A DNA stretch of 64,000 bases from Taudactylus pleione (GCA_031769625.1 JAUIMM010000124.1:8692001-8756000); one strand, 5' to 3'; shown: positions 31,431 to 43,490, counted from the first letter of the stretch. Notes: generated from the letters alone by a model not told the origin. Made by a program: numbers and translations.

Positions 31431-32196
31431 AAAAAAGTATTCTATGCAATTTTGAAAAGTTTATTATTAATAAAAACCAATGCAATGGCCCCTGTAGTAG
31501 TGTCACTTATGCAATTATAACCTCTATTTTGCAATGCCCCCTGATTTTGTGCCCATTATGCAATGCAATGTTGTGCCCTTAGTAGTACCCCTTATGTTGT
31601 GCCCTTAGTAGTGCCCCTTATGCAGTGCCCTTAGTAGTGCCCCTTATTCAGAGCCCCCAGTAATGTCCCTTATGCAGAGCCCCCAGTAATGCCCTTTTAT
31701 GCAGAACCCCCAGTAATGCCCTTAGTAGTGCCCCACTAATGCCTCTTATGCAGAGCCCCCAGTAAAGCCCCTTAAGTTGTGCCCCCAGTAATGCCCCTTT
31801 ATGCAGAGCCCCCAGTAATTCCCCTTATGCTGTGCCCCCTTCCAGTATAGAACACGCCCCACTCACCTGTCTGTGCAGTACTTACCTTTCTTCATGACGG
31901 CTGCTGGGCACCACTCCAGTCCACGCCATTCCGCGTAGACGCTGCTGCTGACTGGATTTAATTAGATCCAGAGCGGCAGGCGCAGGCTCCGCTCGTCGCA
32001 GGTTACGTCATGATGTCACCCGCACACTGCATCACTGGGAACGCTGGCCTCTGAAGCGATCAGAGGCTTCTGATCGCTTCAGAGACCACTGTTGCCAGAC
32101 TGTACTGCTGCCAGTCTGTACTGCCCGATCGTGGCAGGGGTGTAGGCTGCATATTATATATATGTGAGCCCACACTCTGGGGCCGCAGAAATTGTT
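31431..32196. repeat. Repeat DNA with CAGTAATGCCCC array
   Basis: 31560-31845 is an irregular tandem array (CCCCTTATGCAGAGCCCCCAGTAATG in units of about 30 bases), a relative of the minisatellite at 13.7-14.4 kb. The rest is a GC-rich dispersed repeat ending at the palindromic AGGCATGTCAAA partner. No gene. Confidence 0.6.
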
Positions 32197-32305
32197 TGAC
32201 ATGCCTGTTTTAGAATGTGCTAGATAAATGAGAAGTAGGATCTAATTGGTTGCTATGGGCAACATCACTTCTTAAATAGGACTCCCATCTTAGTAAATTT
32301 ACCCG

Positions 32306-32865
32306 TTGTCTTCATTTTTAGATTTTCATCATTATGACCTCAAACTAATGGTAAGTGAAAAAGAAAATCATGTTTAATGCAGTTTAAATTCTACCATTCA
32401 TAGGTAAAGGAATGATCAGGCAAATAATATAATACTATTTCTAATTTATTTTATTTTAATTAGGGATGGGAATCGATCTCCGATCGTTTTCATGCCTGAC
32501 ACATTGCGATTTTTGGATCAATTCCACAGACATATGTTTTCATAGAAAACACCATTGCTGCAGAAGAGTGAGGGGTGTGGGCCGCACCACGTGAAACCAT
32601 ATGAGGGGATGATACCAAAATAGCAGAACTGCTCTGCTATATTGGTGTTACCCCCTCGGATGGTGTTACCAAGCAGAGCTGCAGCAGCAGGGCCGCCATC
32701 AGGGGGGACTGACAGGACTACTGTCCCGGGCCCGGACAGAGAGGGGGCCCACCTCTGCAGCTGCCGAAGAAAGTTAACTGTAAATGTCCTCAACAAAATC
32801 GACTAATAAATATGAGCACAAGAAAGCAGCATGTTTAAAAGTAGTCAGAGAGAAGACAACATTAT
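32306..32865. other. Non-coding spacer with repeat fragments
   Basis: AT-rich DNA to about 32460, a hAT-MITE-like TAGGGATGGGAATCGATCTC at 32461, then a GC-rich segment (GGGCCCGGACAGAGAGGGGGCCC). The latter seems to continue after the Tc1 element at about 34840-34940 (GGGCTCCAAAAATTCTGATGGCAGCCC). No gene. Confidence 0.4.
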
Positions 32866-33096
32866 GGGGGGTATTCAATTAGCCGTATGGTTTACCCCGC
32901 GACTAATTTTCGGCCAAAATCCCCCCGGCGTGGGGAAAAGCTATTCAATAACATTTCCTTTTTTCCGCGCCGAAAAATCGGGACTTGATTTGGCGGGTTT
33001 TATGTGGATATTGCCTTGCACCTCCATGAGCTGACTGTGGGGACTCGTGCGTGGGGTCTCAGTGCAGTAAACCCCGCAGCTAATTGAATACCCCCC
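32866..33096. mobile_element. MITE with GGGGGGTATTCAATTAGC ends
   Basis: GGGGGGTATTCAATTAGC on the left is matched by its complement ending at 33096; the ends are nearly perfect over 18 bases. It belongs with the larger TATTCAAT-ended MITEs at 46814 and 47824. Flanking triplets TAT and TGT differ by one base. Confidence 0.75.
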
Positions 33097-33208
33097 TGTG
33101 TCTGCAGGATTGCAGCAGACCAACTAGCATAATGGGAAAGTAAACTCCGGTTGACCACGGTGAGGCATGGTTAGGGTACATATATATATATATATATATA
33201 TATACATA

Positions 33209-34827
33209 CAGTGCCTTGCAAAAGTATTCACCCCCTTTGCATTATTCATGTTTTGTTGCCTCACAACCTGGAATTAAAATGGATTGTTTGAAGGTGTGCA
33301 TCATTTCAGTCACAGAACATATCTACAACTGTGAAGTTGTGTTTTTTTATATTGTGAATCAAACAACATTTAGGATAACATAACAGAAAACTTCAACGTG
33401 CATAACTATTAACCCCCTTAATGTCAGTACTTTGTAGAGCCACCTTTTGCAGCAATTACAGCAGCAAGTCGCTTTGGATAAGTCTCTATGAGCTTGCCAC
33501 ATCTTGCCCCTGGGATGTTTTTCCCTTTCCTCAAGGCAACACTGCTCCAGCTCCTTCATGTTGGATGGTTTCCGCTTGTGAACAGCAATCTTCAAGTCTG
33601 ACCACAGACTCTCAATTGGATTGAGATCTCGGCTTTGACTAGGCCATTCCAACACATTTAAATGTTTCCCCTTAAACCACTCGAGGGTTGCTTTAGCAGT
33701 ATGCTTCAGGTCATTGTCCTGCTGGAAGGTGAACCTCTGTCCCAGTCTTAAATCACAGGCAGACTGAAACAGGTTTTGCTCAAGAATATACCTGCATTTA
33801 GCACCATCCATCTTTCCCTCCACTCAAATCAGTTTCCTAGTCCCTGCTGCTGAAAAACATCCCCACAGCATGATGCTGCCACCACCATGTTTCATTGTGG
33901 GGATGGTGTTCTTGGGGTGATGGGATGTGTTGGGTTTGCGCCAGACATAGTGTTTTCCTTGGTGGCCGAAAAGTAAAATTTTAGTCTCATCTGACCAGAG
34001 CACCTTCCTCTATACATTTGGGGAGTCACCCACATGTCTTTTGGTAAACTCAAATCATGTCTTCTAATTTTTATCACTAAGTAATGGCTTTTTTCTGGCC
34101 ACTCTTCTATAAAGCCCAGCTGTATGGAGTGTACGGCTTATTGTGGTCACATGCACAGATACACCAGTCTCTGCTGTGGAACTCTGCAGCTCCTTCAGGG
34201 TTACCTTTGGTTTCTGTGCTGCCTCTCTGATTAATGCCCTCCTTGCCCGGTCTGTGAGTTATGGTGGGCGGCCCTCTCTTGGCAGGTTTGTTGTGGTACC
34301 ATGTGCTTTCCATTTGATGATGATGGATTTGATGGTGTTCCGGGGATTTATCAAAGATTTGGATATTTTTTTATAACCCAACCAAGAATTGTACTTCTCA
34401 ACAACTTTCTCCCTGACTTGTTTAGAGAGCGCCTTGGTCTTCATGGTGTGATGTCTCTTGCTTAGTGGTGTTGCAGCCTCTGAGATCTTTCAGAAAAGGT
34501 GTGTTTTATACTGACAGATCATGTGACACAGATTTCACACAGGTGGACTTCATTTCACAAATTAGGTGACTTCTGAAGGTAATTGGTTGCACCAGAACTT
34601 TTGAGGGGCTTCATAGCAAAGGGGGTGATTACATATGCACATGCCAGTTTTCAGAATTTTATTTATAAAGATTCCTTTTTATATATATTTTTCTCATTTC
34701 ACTTCACCAAATTAGACTATTTTGCGCAGATCCATCACATAAAATTCAGATAAAAAAATAAATTACAGGTTGTAAAGTAACAAGAAAGGTAAAAAGCCAA
34801 GAGGGTGAATACTTTTGCAAGGCACTA
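33209..34827 (-). mobile_element. Tc1-like DNA transposon, both ends present
   Basis: The left end CAGTGCCTTGCAAAAGTATT follows TA (33207-33208). The right end AATACTTTTGCAAGGCACT is followed by A and then TA (34828-34829), so one terminal base differs. At 1619 bp it has normal Tc1 length. It carries one transposase gene on the minus strand, broken in several places, and sits in a TA repeat. Confidence 0.9.
33359..34444 (-). pseudogene. Tc1-type transposase, frameshifted
   Basis: Cut-and-paste transposase that recognises the TIRs and inserts at TA. The N-terminal helix-turn-helix (34444-34259) contains SKQVREKVVEKYNSWLGYKK and ends LPREGRPP. The middle (about 34240-33890) is broken across frames. 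The catalytic C-terminus (33823-33359) has FQQDNDLKHTAK with the second Asp and SRDLNPIESLWSDL with the final Glu, as in DD34E Tc1 enzymes. It cannot be translated as one protein. Confidence 0.9.
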
Positions 34828-34839
34828 TATATATATATC

Positions 34840-35408
34840 TGTGAGAGGTGGCTGGCTGGAGTATATGTGTGTAAGTGGGGGGCCCTGCTTATTTTGTTAG
34901 TCTCGGGCTCCAAAAATTCTGATGGCAGCCCTGGGCAGCGGTGATGTGAAGGGAGAGACTGTGCTGGGAGAGGCTGGGGGCCCAGCAGCTCCCAGATCGC
35001 TGTGAAAGTCCCCAGAGTGATGAGGTCTGGGGGCGTGACACGCCGTCATGCCTCCCAAATGACAAAAATCAGGGACGGGTGGTGCTGCATTGTGACACCT
35101 TTGACCTGGTCTCCATTGGTTTATCTATAATGGGTGCAGGATGTGCGGTGCAGGGGGGCCCCAGGCGCGCACTGAGTACCCAAAAAAAACCTGCCCGTGA
35201 GTGCAGTCCGCACTACACAAACAAACACACCACTGCCGGCATCGGGTAGTACGCTCGTACTACCCAGCGTCGGTGTGTTTATTTTAGCAGCCAATGAGAG
35301 TCAGACAGACTCTCATTGGCTGCTGCGTCCACGGGGGGGATGATGGGAGAGACGTCATGACGTCTCTCCCATAGTGCAGAGCGGGCTGGGAGGAGCGGAC
35401 AGTGGCAG
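34840..35408. repeat. Flank block of the minisatellite repeat family
   Basis: Contains GCCAATGAGAGTCAGACAGAC, GATGGGAGAGACGTCATGACG and GTGCAGTCCGCACTACACA, which recur at 13350-13570 and, inverted, at 14470-14740. It leads directly into the large minisatellite. No gene. Confidence 0.6.
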
Positions 35409-37065
35409 TTGCAGGAATTCTTCTGGGTGGACTACTACTGGGGGCACTATATAAGGGGCACTGCAAAGGGGGGAGTACTACTGGGGGCACTTCATGGGGG
35501 AACTACTACTGGGGGCACTGCATAGGGGGGACTACTACTGGGGGCACTGCATGGGGGAACTACTACTGGGGGCACTGCATGGGGGAACTACTACTGGGGG
35601 CACTGCATAGGGGGGACTACTACTGGGGGCACTGCATAGGGGGGACTACTACTGGGGGCACTATATAAGGGGCACTGCATGGGGGGACTACTACTGGGGC
35701 ACTGCAAAAGGGACTACTACTGGGAGAACTATATAAGGGGCAATACTGGGGGCACTGCAAAGGGGGGACTACTACTGGGGGCACTATATAAGGGGCACTA
35801 CAAAGGGGGGACTACTACTGTGGGCACTATATAAGGGACAATGCAACAGGGGGGCTACTACTGGGGGCATTATATGGGGGGCACTGCAAAGGGGGACTAC
35901 TACTGGGGCTCTATATAAGGGGCACTTCTGGGGGGGCTTCTACTGGGGGCACTACATAAGGCAACAACTGGGGGGACTACTACTGGTGGCACTGCATGGG
36001 GGGGACTACTCCTGGGGGCTCTATATAAGGGGCATTGCATGGGGGGACTACTACTAGGGGCACTGCATAGGTGGGACTACTACTGGGGGGCACTATATAA
36101 GGGGCACTGCAAAGGGGGGACTACTACTGGGAGCACTATATAAGGTGCACTACTGTTAGCACTGCAAAGGGGGGACTACTTCTGGGGACACTGCAAAAGG
36201 GGAACTACTACTGGGGGCTCTATATAAGGGGCACTGCAAAGGGGGGACTACAACTGGTGGCACTACTGGGAGCATTGCAAAGGGGGGACTACTACTGGGG
36301 GCACTGCAAAGGAGGGACTACTACTGGGGGCACTGCAAAGGGGGGACTACTACTGGGAGCACTATATAAGGGGCACTACAAAGGGGGGACTACTACTGTG
36401 GGCACTATATAAGGGACAATGCAACAGGGGGGCTACAACTGGGGGCATTATATGGGGGGCACTGCAAAGGGGGACTACTACTGGGGCTCTATATAAGGGG
36501 CACTTCTGGGGGGGCTTCTACTGGGGGCACTACATAAGGGCACAACTGGGGGGACTACTACTGGTGGCACTGCATGGGGGGGACTACTCCTGGGGGCTCT
36601 ATATAAGGGGCATTGCATGGGGGGACTACTACTAGGGGCACTGCATAGGTGGGACTACTACTGGGGGGCACTATATAAGGGGCACTGCAAAGGGGGGACT
36701 ACTACTGGGAGCACTATATAAGGTGCACTACTGTTAGCACTGCAAAGGGGGGACTACTTCTGGGGACACTGCAAAAGGGGAACTACTACTGGGGGCTCTA
36801 TATAAGGGGCACTGCAAAGGGGGGACTACAACTGGTGGCACTACTGGGAGCATTGCAAAGGGGGGACTAGTACTGGGGGCACTGCAAAGGAGGGACTACT
36901 ACTGGGGGCACTACTACTGGGGGCACTATATAAGGGGCATTACTGGGGGTACTGCATAGGGGGGCCACTACTGGGAGCACTATATAAGGGGTGCTACTGG
37001 GGCCACTGTATATGATGGACTACCACTGGGGGCACAGTAAGGGGGGGACCACTACTGGGGGAAAG
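35409..37065. repeat. 1.65-kb minisatellite with a 578-bp higher-order duplication
   Basis: Units of about 30-35 bases built from GGGGGGACTACTACTGGGGG and GCACTATATAAGGGGCACTG. Irregular landmarks such as TGGGCACTATATAAGGGACA at 35821 recur at 36399, and the order of variants matches for most of 35780-36930, giving a 578-bp tandem duplication. The 37066-37310 tail is shared with 15673-15920. Confidence 0.9.
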
Positions 37066-38350
37066 GGCATCTTTAATAAATAATGCTAGCTGTATTTATT
37101 TGCCTGCTACATTCATGTTTTTTAGTGATAGAAGTGTGTGTCTGTCTGTGTCAGTCAGTGTGTGTACCCCGTCATAGGCTTAATGGTATATTTTAATGTA
37201 GTGGTCCTAAATCCTGTGTAAGCTGTTTCTATTTGTCTGTCTATCTATTTATGGCTAGATGTTTTTTCATTGGTTCGGTAACCAAGGATTTGGAAACCCC
37301 CCTTTCAAAATCCTGCATTTGCCACTGGGCCCGCACCTTACACCCAAATAATTATATTCACCTCTCCATAGCTACCATTTTCCCAGATATTTGCATATGC
37401 GCAGTACAGAAGTCACCGGGGCCATGTTCTCAGAGACCTGCGCATGTGCACTACACTCTGGCACAATGTCAGAGTCTACTGTGCCGCAGAGAGGGGGCCA
37501 GAACGGAGCCTGCACACGGTCCCCCTCCTCTCTTAAAAAGCCCCGCTGGTATCTTGTGTCTTTTGCTCCTCTGTGCATGCGCCGGCGCGTCCCCAGCATC
37601 TCCCTTTCCAGTGCCCATGCGTCAGTTTATCTTTTTTTCTGTTTTAACTTTGCATGTGCAATACTAATGTAACCTAATGGTGATACAGGCCCATCGGCAT
37701 GCCACCCTAAGTGCAACATCGATTGCTGCTGATATGAGATAGTCAGTCAGTGTTGCATTTCACTGAGAGACAGATGCAAAATACCAAATTGCAAGATATG
37801 TATATAAAATGTGTAGTACTCCCAGAAGTGGCTGTTCCTACAATGGTTTGGCTTACTTACTATTGTTACTAGGGAGGAGCTTTAACACTTCCCTATTATT
37901 TCTCAATGATTGTGTGACCGCATTCAAATGCCAATGCTATGCATGGGGAGGAGACTACCATACACATAAACTGTGAGGACTCGGAGCACAGAGAGGGGCC
38001 AATATAGTATGCTGATGCTGCACACAATGCTGCTCACTCAGTTACCCGGCTCTATCACAGTGTAACCTGTCTCCAGAGAGTCTCTAGAGAGTTACCCGCC
38101 CGGTTGTCTCCGCTAACAGAATTACTCGTCTATCTCCCTCTGACGTGTCTTCTTCTAATTAATGTCTTGTGATTAGGACATTGCAGCATCAGGCAGGACC
38201 TGTATAACCAGTTCCAGGAGCCCCGCGCGTGGCTGCAGAGGAAATGACTGAAGTGAATCAGCCTCTAGCTGGGAGGGTTTTATTTATTGTCCTCTGACCA
38301 TTGTGTACGGTCATATAGCGATCCGGTAGTGAGTGGAGCCAGCAGCAGTG
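37066..38350. other. Repeat tail, then presumed PRR18 upstream region
   Basis: 37066-37310 repeats the tail seen at 15673. From about 37900 the sequence looks unique and turns GC-richer (CTCCAGAGAGTCTCTAGAGAG, CCCCGCGCGTGGCTGC at 38221). It probably contains the PRR18 promoter and 5' UTR. A TTTTATTTATTG at 38279 is AT-rich but not a good TATA box, so no promoter element is claimed. Confidence 0.45.
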
Positions 38351-39229
38351 ATGTCTTTTCCTCCTATCCTGCAGTATAAGCCGGCACTTCCATCCAGGCT
38401 GCAGCTCAGCAAAGCCTCAGACAGAGAAGCAGCCCAGCATCCCCCACCTCTGGTCGGCATGAAGGGGACCCCTATGGACAAGGAGGACCTGTCACGCTCC
38501 TGGCCGTCCGCGTCTCTCCGGAGGCAGTTGGAGAGGAAGCACAGGGCTAGTGCCTCGAATCTCAGCCAGCCAGTAGACATTGTACATCCTGCCCGGCGCT
38601 TTCTGGAACAAGTTCCCAGAGGGATAACTCGCTCCTACGAGAGTATAATACACCCAAGACCAGCAACTTTAACCCGGACCAGGCGAGAACTAGCCAAAGA
38701 CCCCTCCAGGAGACTCCAGCAGCAGGCACAGCTCGCCCACCCGGCGCAGGAACCTCTGGCTGCTCTGCATCAGTGTTCCCAAAGACTGCAACCCCTTGAT
38801 CCCCCGCAGCCCGCAGACGTGCACTTCTCATTGTGCCTAACACCCGAGTCCATCCTGGTCATCCAGAAGAGGAACTTGGAGAAACAACTCGCCCAGCAGC
38901 AGCGCAGTGCCAACTCCAGGAGGATCTGTGGTGGCAGCGGGGGTGGCTGTAGGCACCTCAGGTGTCCCAGGAACCGCGCCGAGCTCACACAGAGCAGACC
39001 CCTGCAGAGATCGGCTCCAGATGTCAGGGACCTAGTCAAAATATCGCTGCTCAACGAACAACATCGCTACGATGATATGGAGTATGAAGAAGAATGCTGG
39101 CTGAGGGAGGGGGATGAGGGACTGGTGAGAAAGTGCACCGAGTGGCTGCAGGGGGTAGAGATGGCCGCAGGGAGAGAAAAAAACCTTCACGACAAGCTGC
39201 AGGCTCTGCCCCACCTCAACATTTCCTGA
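38351..39229 (+). CDS. PRR18: Proline-rich protein 18 (PRR18)
   Basis: A single-exon vertebrate gene whose product is of unknown biochemical function. The 292-residue product is close to the 295 residues I recall for the human protein. ATG 38351 ([10 protein letters not shown]) is preferred because it aligns with the known MPFPP start; the open frame extends 18 bases upstream without another ATG. Recognisable blocks: [10 protein letters not shown] at 50-59; a helical [20 protein letters not shown] at 161-180; [19 protein letters not shown] at 230-248; and [16 protein letters not shown] at 255-270. Residues 100-160 are Gln/Pro-rich. There is no signal peptide or membrane segment. The frame is intact and GC-rich compared with the AT-rich surroundings. 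It is the only host gene I recognise here. Confidence 0.93.
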   Translation: MSFPPILQYKPALPSRLQLSKASDREAAQHPPPLVGMKGTPMDKEDLSRSWPSASLRRQLERKHRASASNLSQPVDIVHPARRFLEQVPRGITRSYESIIHPRPATLTRTRRELAKDPSRRLQQQAQLAHPAQEPLAALHQCSQRLQPLDPPQPADVHFSLCLTPESILVIQKRNLEKQLAQQQRSANSRRICGGSGGGCRHLRCPRNRAELTQSRPLQRSAPDVRDLVKISLLNEQHRYDDMEYEEECWLREGDEGLVRKCTEWLQGVEMAAGREKNLHDKLQALPHLNIS

Positions 39230-39500
39230 AAAAAATAATAATATATTTTTGTCATTGAAATCTATTTTTGACTCCATAAGACTCCTGTATGAGCGCAATG
39301 TCTTGCACTGGTAACCGATTTTCTGCAAGTAGTTGTTGTTGCCAGTAGATATGTCGGTAAATATTTACTAAAGTGTTGGTTTTTAGACGTGGAGATGTTG
39401 TCCATAGCGACCAATCATATTCTGCTAATCATTTATCTAGAACCTTAATCTAGATAAAAGCTAGAATTTTGTTACTATGGGCAACAGATCCACTTCTAAA
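39230..39500. other. PRR18 3' UTR start and half MITE
   Basis: After the stop, an AT run (AATAATAATATATTTTTG), then at 39355-39490 a partial copy of the MITE seen split at 18721 (AATATTTACTAAAGTG, TGTCCATAGCGACCAATCA). Probably within the PRR18 3' UTR. Confidence 0.5.
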
Positions 39501-39758
39501 GGTGCCCATACATCTGCGACGGATCGCCGCGATTTGATCGTTTCCGAAATTTCCGATTGCTCACCATCGATATTCTGCGATCCGTTGCTGGATCGCAGAC
39601 ATTTAACGTGTTAAATGTCCGCGATTTCACGATTGCGATAATTTTTTGATCGCGAACATCAAATCGCCAAAATCCAACATGTTGGATTTCTGTGATCCCG
39701 CAATGCCTGGTTGCAGCATTGCGGGATCGCAGCAATCCATCGCAGATGTATGTGGCCC
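39501..39758. mobile_element. MITE with CATACATCTGCGA ends
   Basis: GGTGCCCATACATCTGCGAC on the left faces TCGCAGATGTATGTGGCCC on the right. The interior is a set of GATCGC/GCGATC-rich inverted segments (AACATGTTGGATTTC, GCGGGATCGC). No coding content; the target duplication is unclear. Confidence 0.75.
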
Positions 39759-40343
39759 ATAAAAAACTGCACTTTAGTAAACATACCCCATGTCTAATGT
39801 CTTTCTGATGGACATGAAATAATCAGCGAATCTGCAAATGTAATTAGTCCACGTCTCCAGCATTAGAATGATTTACAGCTTCCCTTAAGGTACATAGAGG
39901 ACAGTTTCACCTGATTATCACTAATCTACAGGAGCAGCATCGTTCTAGTGGAGAGAATTGTTGCTTTGTTGCCTATTGAACGTTTGCAGCGAGGATTCTT
40001 TTTTGGAGTACCGGTTAAACCTGTTTTTAACCTAGAGTCAACTGGGTATTATTAATGGCCTTTTACTATTGCACCGTGATCCATCAATGTAACTGGTATC
40101 TATAGTGTTCAGGACTGATGTTTATCGGCGTGAGTGCCTTATATTATTTCATGCGTTAGATACAAATACTAATTAAGTACATTTGTTTGCTCCTTTTAAC
40201 CCACTATTCAAAGAGTATTTTATACGTGTGTGTTTTAAAATATATTCGTATTTGTTCATTATTCACGTTTTATTAAAATATTTTAATATTATGCAGTCCC
40301 ATAAAATAATAATACATCTGTGCCACTTCCTAATCATTACAAA
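39759..40343. other. Apparently unique AT-rich DNA
   Basis: No gene or recognisable repeat. It may be PRR18 3' UTR or intergenic. Confidence 0.35.
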
Positions 40344-41140
40344 GGGGTCTATTCAGCAATAATTTTTTTACATAAAAAATGTGGAAATTATAATTTCCGC
40401 TTTTTTAAGTAAATCCACTATTCAACAATGGGTCGGTGGAGAAGATAACGCAATTATCTTCTCAGTTAATTCCCATCACGCAGAGTACTGCACTGTAGTG
40501 ATCAGGCCATTGATCTCTACAGTGCTCTAACGCTTGTTGCTATTCAGCAAAGCACAAAGTGTTAAATTACTCAAAAAATATTTACTTTATTTAACGCCAT
40601 CTCAGAATGGCATTATATGAAGAAAATACTTCAATTTCCCGAACACTGCAGTAACAGAGGGAAATTTTCCCAAAAGTCCGTGCAGGATCTTGAAACTCCG
40701 TCCAGTTTCCATCCCTGCTTTGCGGTGACTGCCGAGGGTAAGTACATCTCCAGCAAAACATCGTAAATTGATTGACATGTGTACACAGGTTTTATATTAG
40801 TCTGCATACATATATATTTGTGCTTTTAGATATACATTTTAAATATAAATAGATCATAAATATAATGTATACAAACTAATATAAAGCCTGTGTACATATT
40901 TCAATCAATTTAGGCAGTTTTGACATGCTCTAGAGTGACTTACCCGTCAGTGGTCACCGCAAAGCAGGGACGGAGACTGTTCGGAACGCATGACTGAGCA
41001 TGCACAGAAACAGAAGGTATTGTTGTAAACAATAAAAAATGCTGAATAGCTTACATAAAATGTAACAATTGATAAAAAATCGTGATGATGTTGCCATATA
41101 ATATTCTGGCCAACATCGTCACTGTTGCTGAATAGACCCC
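40344..41140. mobile_element. 797-bp MITE with GGGGTCTATTCAGCAA ends
   Basis: Perfect inverted ends GGGGTCTATTCAGCAA and TTGCTGAATAGACCCC, flanked by AAA on both sides (40341-40343, 41141-41143). Internal inverted segments include CAAAGCAGGGACGGAGACTG opposite the CAGTTTCCATCCCTGCTTTG region, and GTGTACACAGGTTTTATATT opposite AATATAAAGCCTGTGTACA. Non-coding. Confidence 0.85.
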
Positions 41141-42848
41141 AAAATCACTTATTAGAACAATTATTTTTAAAAGAAGTTTAAAGCAGTATTACTGCCTCAT
41201 TTAAAAGTCCTTCAGGGAGGGTGTAATAAAGACCAACCTGAAGCTGTGGTTTTCAGACAGTTGAGGCTTTGAGATTATCTTTTGAGCCTTGAGAAAAAAT
41301 GGCTGCATGGAGCAGACCTGGCAACAAGTGATTGGCACCCGGCTTATGGAGAATTATTCCCCCTAACTGAGAGTGCTGCTTTCATTTAGTTTCCCATATT
41401 CGTTTCTTGTGTTGTGTTAGAATAGGGAAGAAAACAATTTCAGACAACATTTTCTTAATATAGGAAGCAACAGACTTTTAACGTGTGTTTTTATTTGTGT
41501 ATGCCGTCATGATTAATATTGTATTATTTATAGTTTAATTCCTCTAAATGACTGGAGGTATTTTGTACCTCAATAGAATTATTATACCAGTAATTGAGAA
41601 GTGTCAGAGTCGCTGAATATTTTTTTTTAATTGAAATGTTACTGTTTTGTTTTCTGGACAAATAGTATTAATTTTGTAATGTTGATGGAATAAATCAGTT
41701 TCTGCATAGGTGTATATATACTTTAAAACATAGGTTATATTATCAAGATTCATCAAAAATTGCAGTCCGAAAAATTGGCTAACTTCATTCGCTTTCCTAA
41801 CATTTATTTAACAAGCTTTCTTAATTACCAAATGTGTACTTTTATAAAATATGTATATCTTTATATTGGACAGAAATAGTTTTATATGTTTTTAGCTTTC
41901 TATACATTTTAGTATTCTTATAAAATTTTAACCATGTGTGACATAATAGTGATAATAAATACCAGTTTGTTTCTCCTTTTGCCAACAAATGTCAAATATA
42001 GCTAATAGTAACTGGCTAGCAAGCCTGGGACAATTCAATAAGGAATGCTAGAGGCCACCAACTTTATTGGCTGTTTAGGAACAGCCACTTGGCATATAAA
42101 TAAGAAATGGTTACACTGTATGCTACATATTGATTTTCTGAGTCAAACTATGCAATTAAATCAAATTACAGTTACTTATTTGAACTAGCATTGTTAAAGA
42201 CTTGAAATGTAAGTTATTGTGTGTATTTATCACTCTAATTAAAAAGTCCAAAGAAGGAAGGACCAATAAGAAGCTACAATAGCAAGTTTTCAGAATTACG
42301 TGGAACTGGTTTCCAACTGGGGATTAGTCTTAATCATAGAGCCAAAAGCAAACTGTCACACCTGGGGGGGGGGGGGGGGGAGTTAATAATATGCAGGTTG
42401 TAGTACAGCTTTAAAGTTATGTACTGTATTTTCTTTTATACATTTCTTCTAAACTGAGTTACAATTGAAAAGAAAAAAAGTTTCACATTGCCCAAGAGTA
42501 ATCTCAAGTGAAATGCTGTTTAAAAAAAAATTGGTGGCAAAATTAAAAAATAGAACATGTTCACTCAAATTTGCTAATGTTTAAATGTAATTAAATCTTC
42601 CAATAAGTATACATGTTAAAATATTGATTGTGAAAGTAATGTAGTTGTTTAATAATCAAAACATCTACTGTATAAACAATAATTATTTTGTGGAAATCCA
42701 AACCTCTATATGTGCATATCTGATTTTATGCCATTAGAACTGCCTTATGAAGCATTTTCTAATCATCCAAAAATATGTTGTGAGTGTTATGGAACTGAAG
42801 TGCAGTTCTGTTTCATTTGTAGTTAGCACTATACAAATTAGCACAATA
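41141..42848. other. Mostly unique DNA; candidate poly(A) signals
   Basis: AATAAA occurs at about 41226 and 41689. Either could end a long PRR18 transcript, which is inference. A poly-G run lies at 42366-42381. No ORF or repeat is recognised. Confidence 0.35.
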
Positions 42849-43314
42849 GGGGTCTATGTACTAATAATCATGGAACAGCCGCAATTATTATGTATCCATA
42901 TATCACAGGGAATATTTTAATTTTATAATGAAAATATCCCCGCTATGTACAAAGGGGAACCCGCAGGGACAGGAGTTGCGGTAATGACTGTTCCTGCGAG
43001 TTATATCCTTGACATTTAGTAGAGGTGTTTCACTATGTGAAAAACTTCTGCTGTGGAAGCTGACACTGTGCAGGCACACAGGGTCAGCTTCTGAAGCCAG
43101 CCAGAGGCTGCGAGAGAGCGATCAAAATATCTCTCCTGCTCCTGGAGCCTCAATAGACTTAAAGAAGTTACACCATCTGAAGATGGTGTAAACCGGGTCC
43201 ATACTCCGAAAAAGCTTCGCTTTTTGGAGTATGGTACATAGGGGTCAGATCGTAGTCCCCATTGATAATAAGGACTTTAATTTTATGTAAAGAACAGCTT
43301 AATACATAGGCCCC
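42849..43314. mobile_element. 466-bp MITE with GGGGTCTATGTACTAA ends
   Basis: GGGGTCTATGTACTAATAAT on the left is matched by TTAATACATAGGCCCC on the right. The interior includes a strong hairpin at 43199-43234 (CCATACTCCGAAAAAGC facing GCTTTTTGGAGTATGG). Flanking triplets ATA and TTA are not identical. Confidence 0.7.
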
Positions 43315-43457
43315 TTAGAGCTAAATGATAAGAAATAATAATTATAATAATATTAATTATTAATAATAATGTCCAAATGTTTCTTTAGAAATAAAAATGT
43401 GTTCTTTTATTTATTTACATAAAAATATAAAAAAAGCACAATCCATAAACTGTTAGT

Positions 43458-43490
<33 letters not shown>

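Larger units (their letters stand above)
18721..32305. mobile_element. Split MITE (outermost shell of a nest)
   Basis: The left half (18721-18790) reads GGGGTACATTTACTAAGATG then GCCCATAGCAACCAATCAGA. The right half (32215-32305) is its complement, ending CATCTTAGTAAATTTACCC. About 13.4 kb of later insertions separate them. Related half-copies occur at 39355-39490 and 53970-54300. Directly inside, AACAGGCATGTCAAACTC at 18788 faces GTTTGACATGCCTGTTTTAG near 32197, marking a second, inner repeat that was itself split. Confidence 0.7.

Noticed and set aside
35402..37065. The regular repeat pattern as a possible CRISPR array
   Set aside because: Units are contiguous minisatellite repeats with no unique spacers, in a vertebrate genome.
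42366..42381. Poly-G run as a functional G-quadruplex
   Set aside because: A single short homopolymer in AT-rich DNA with no supporting context.
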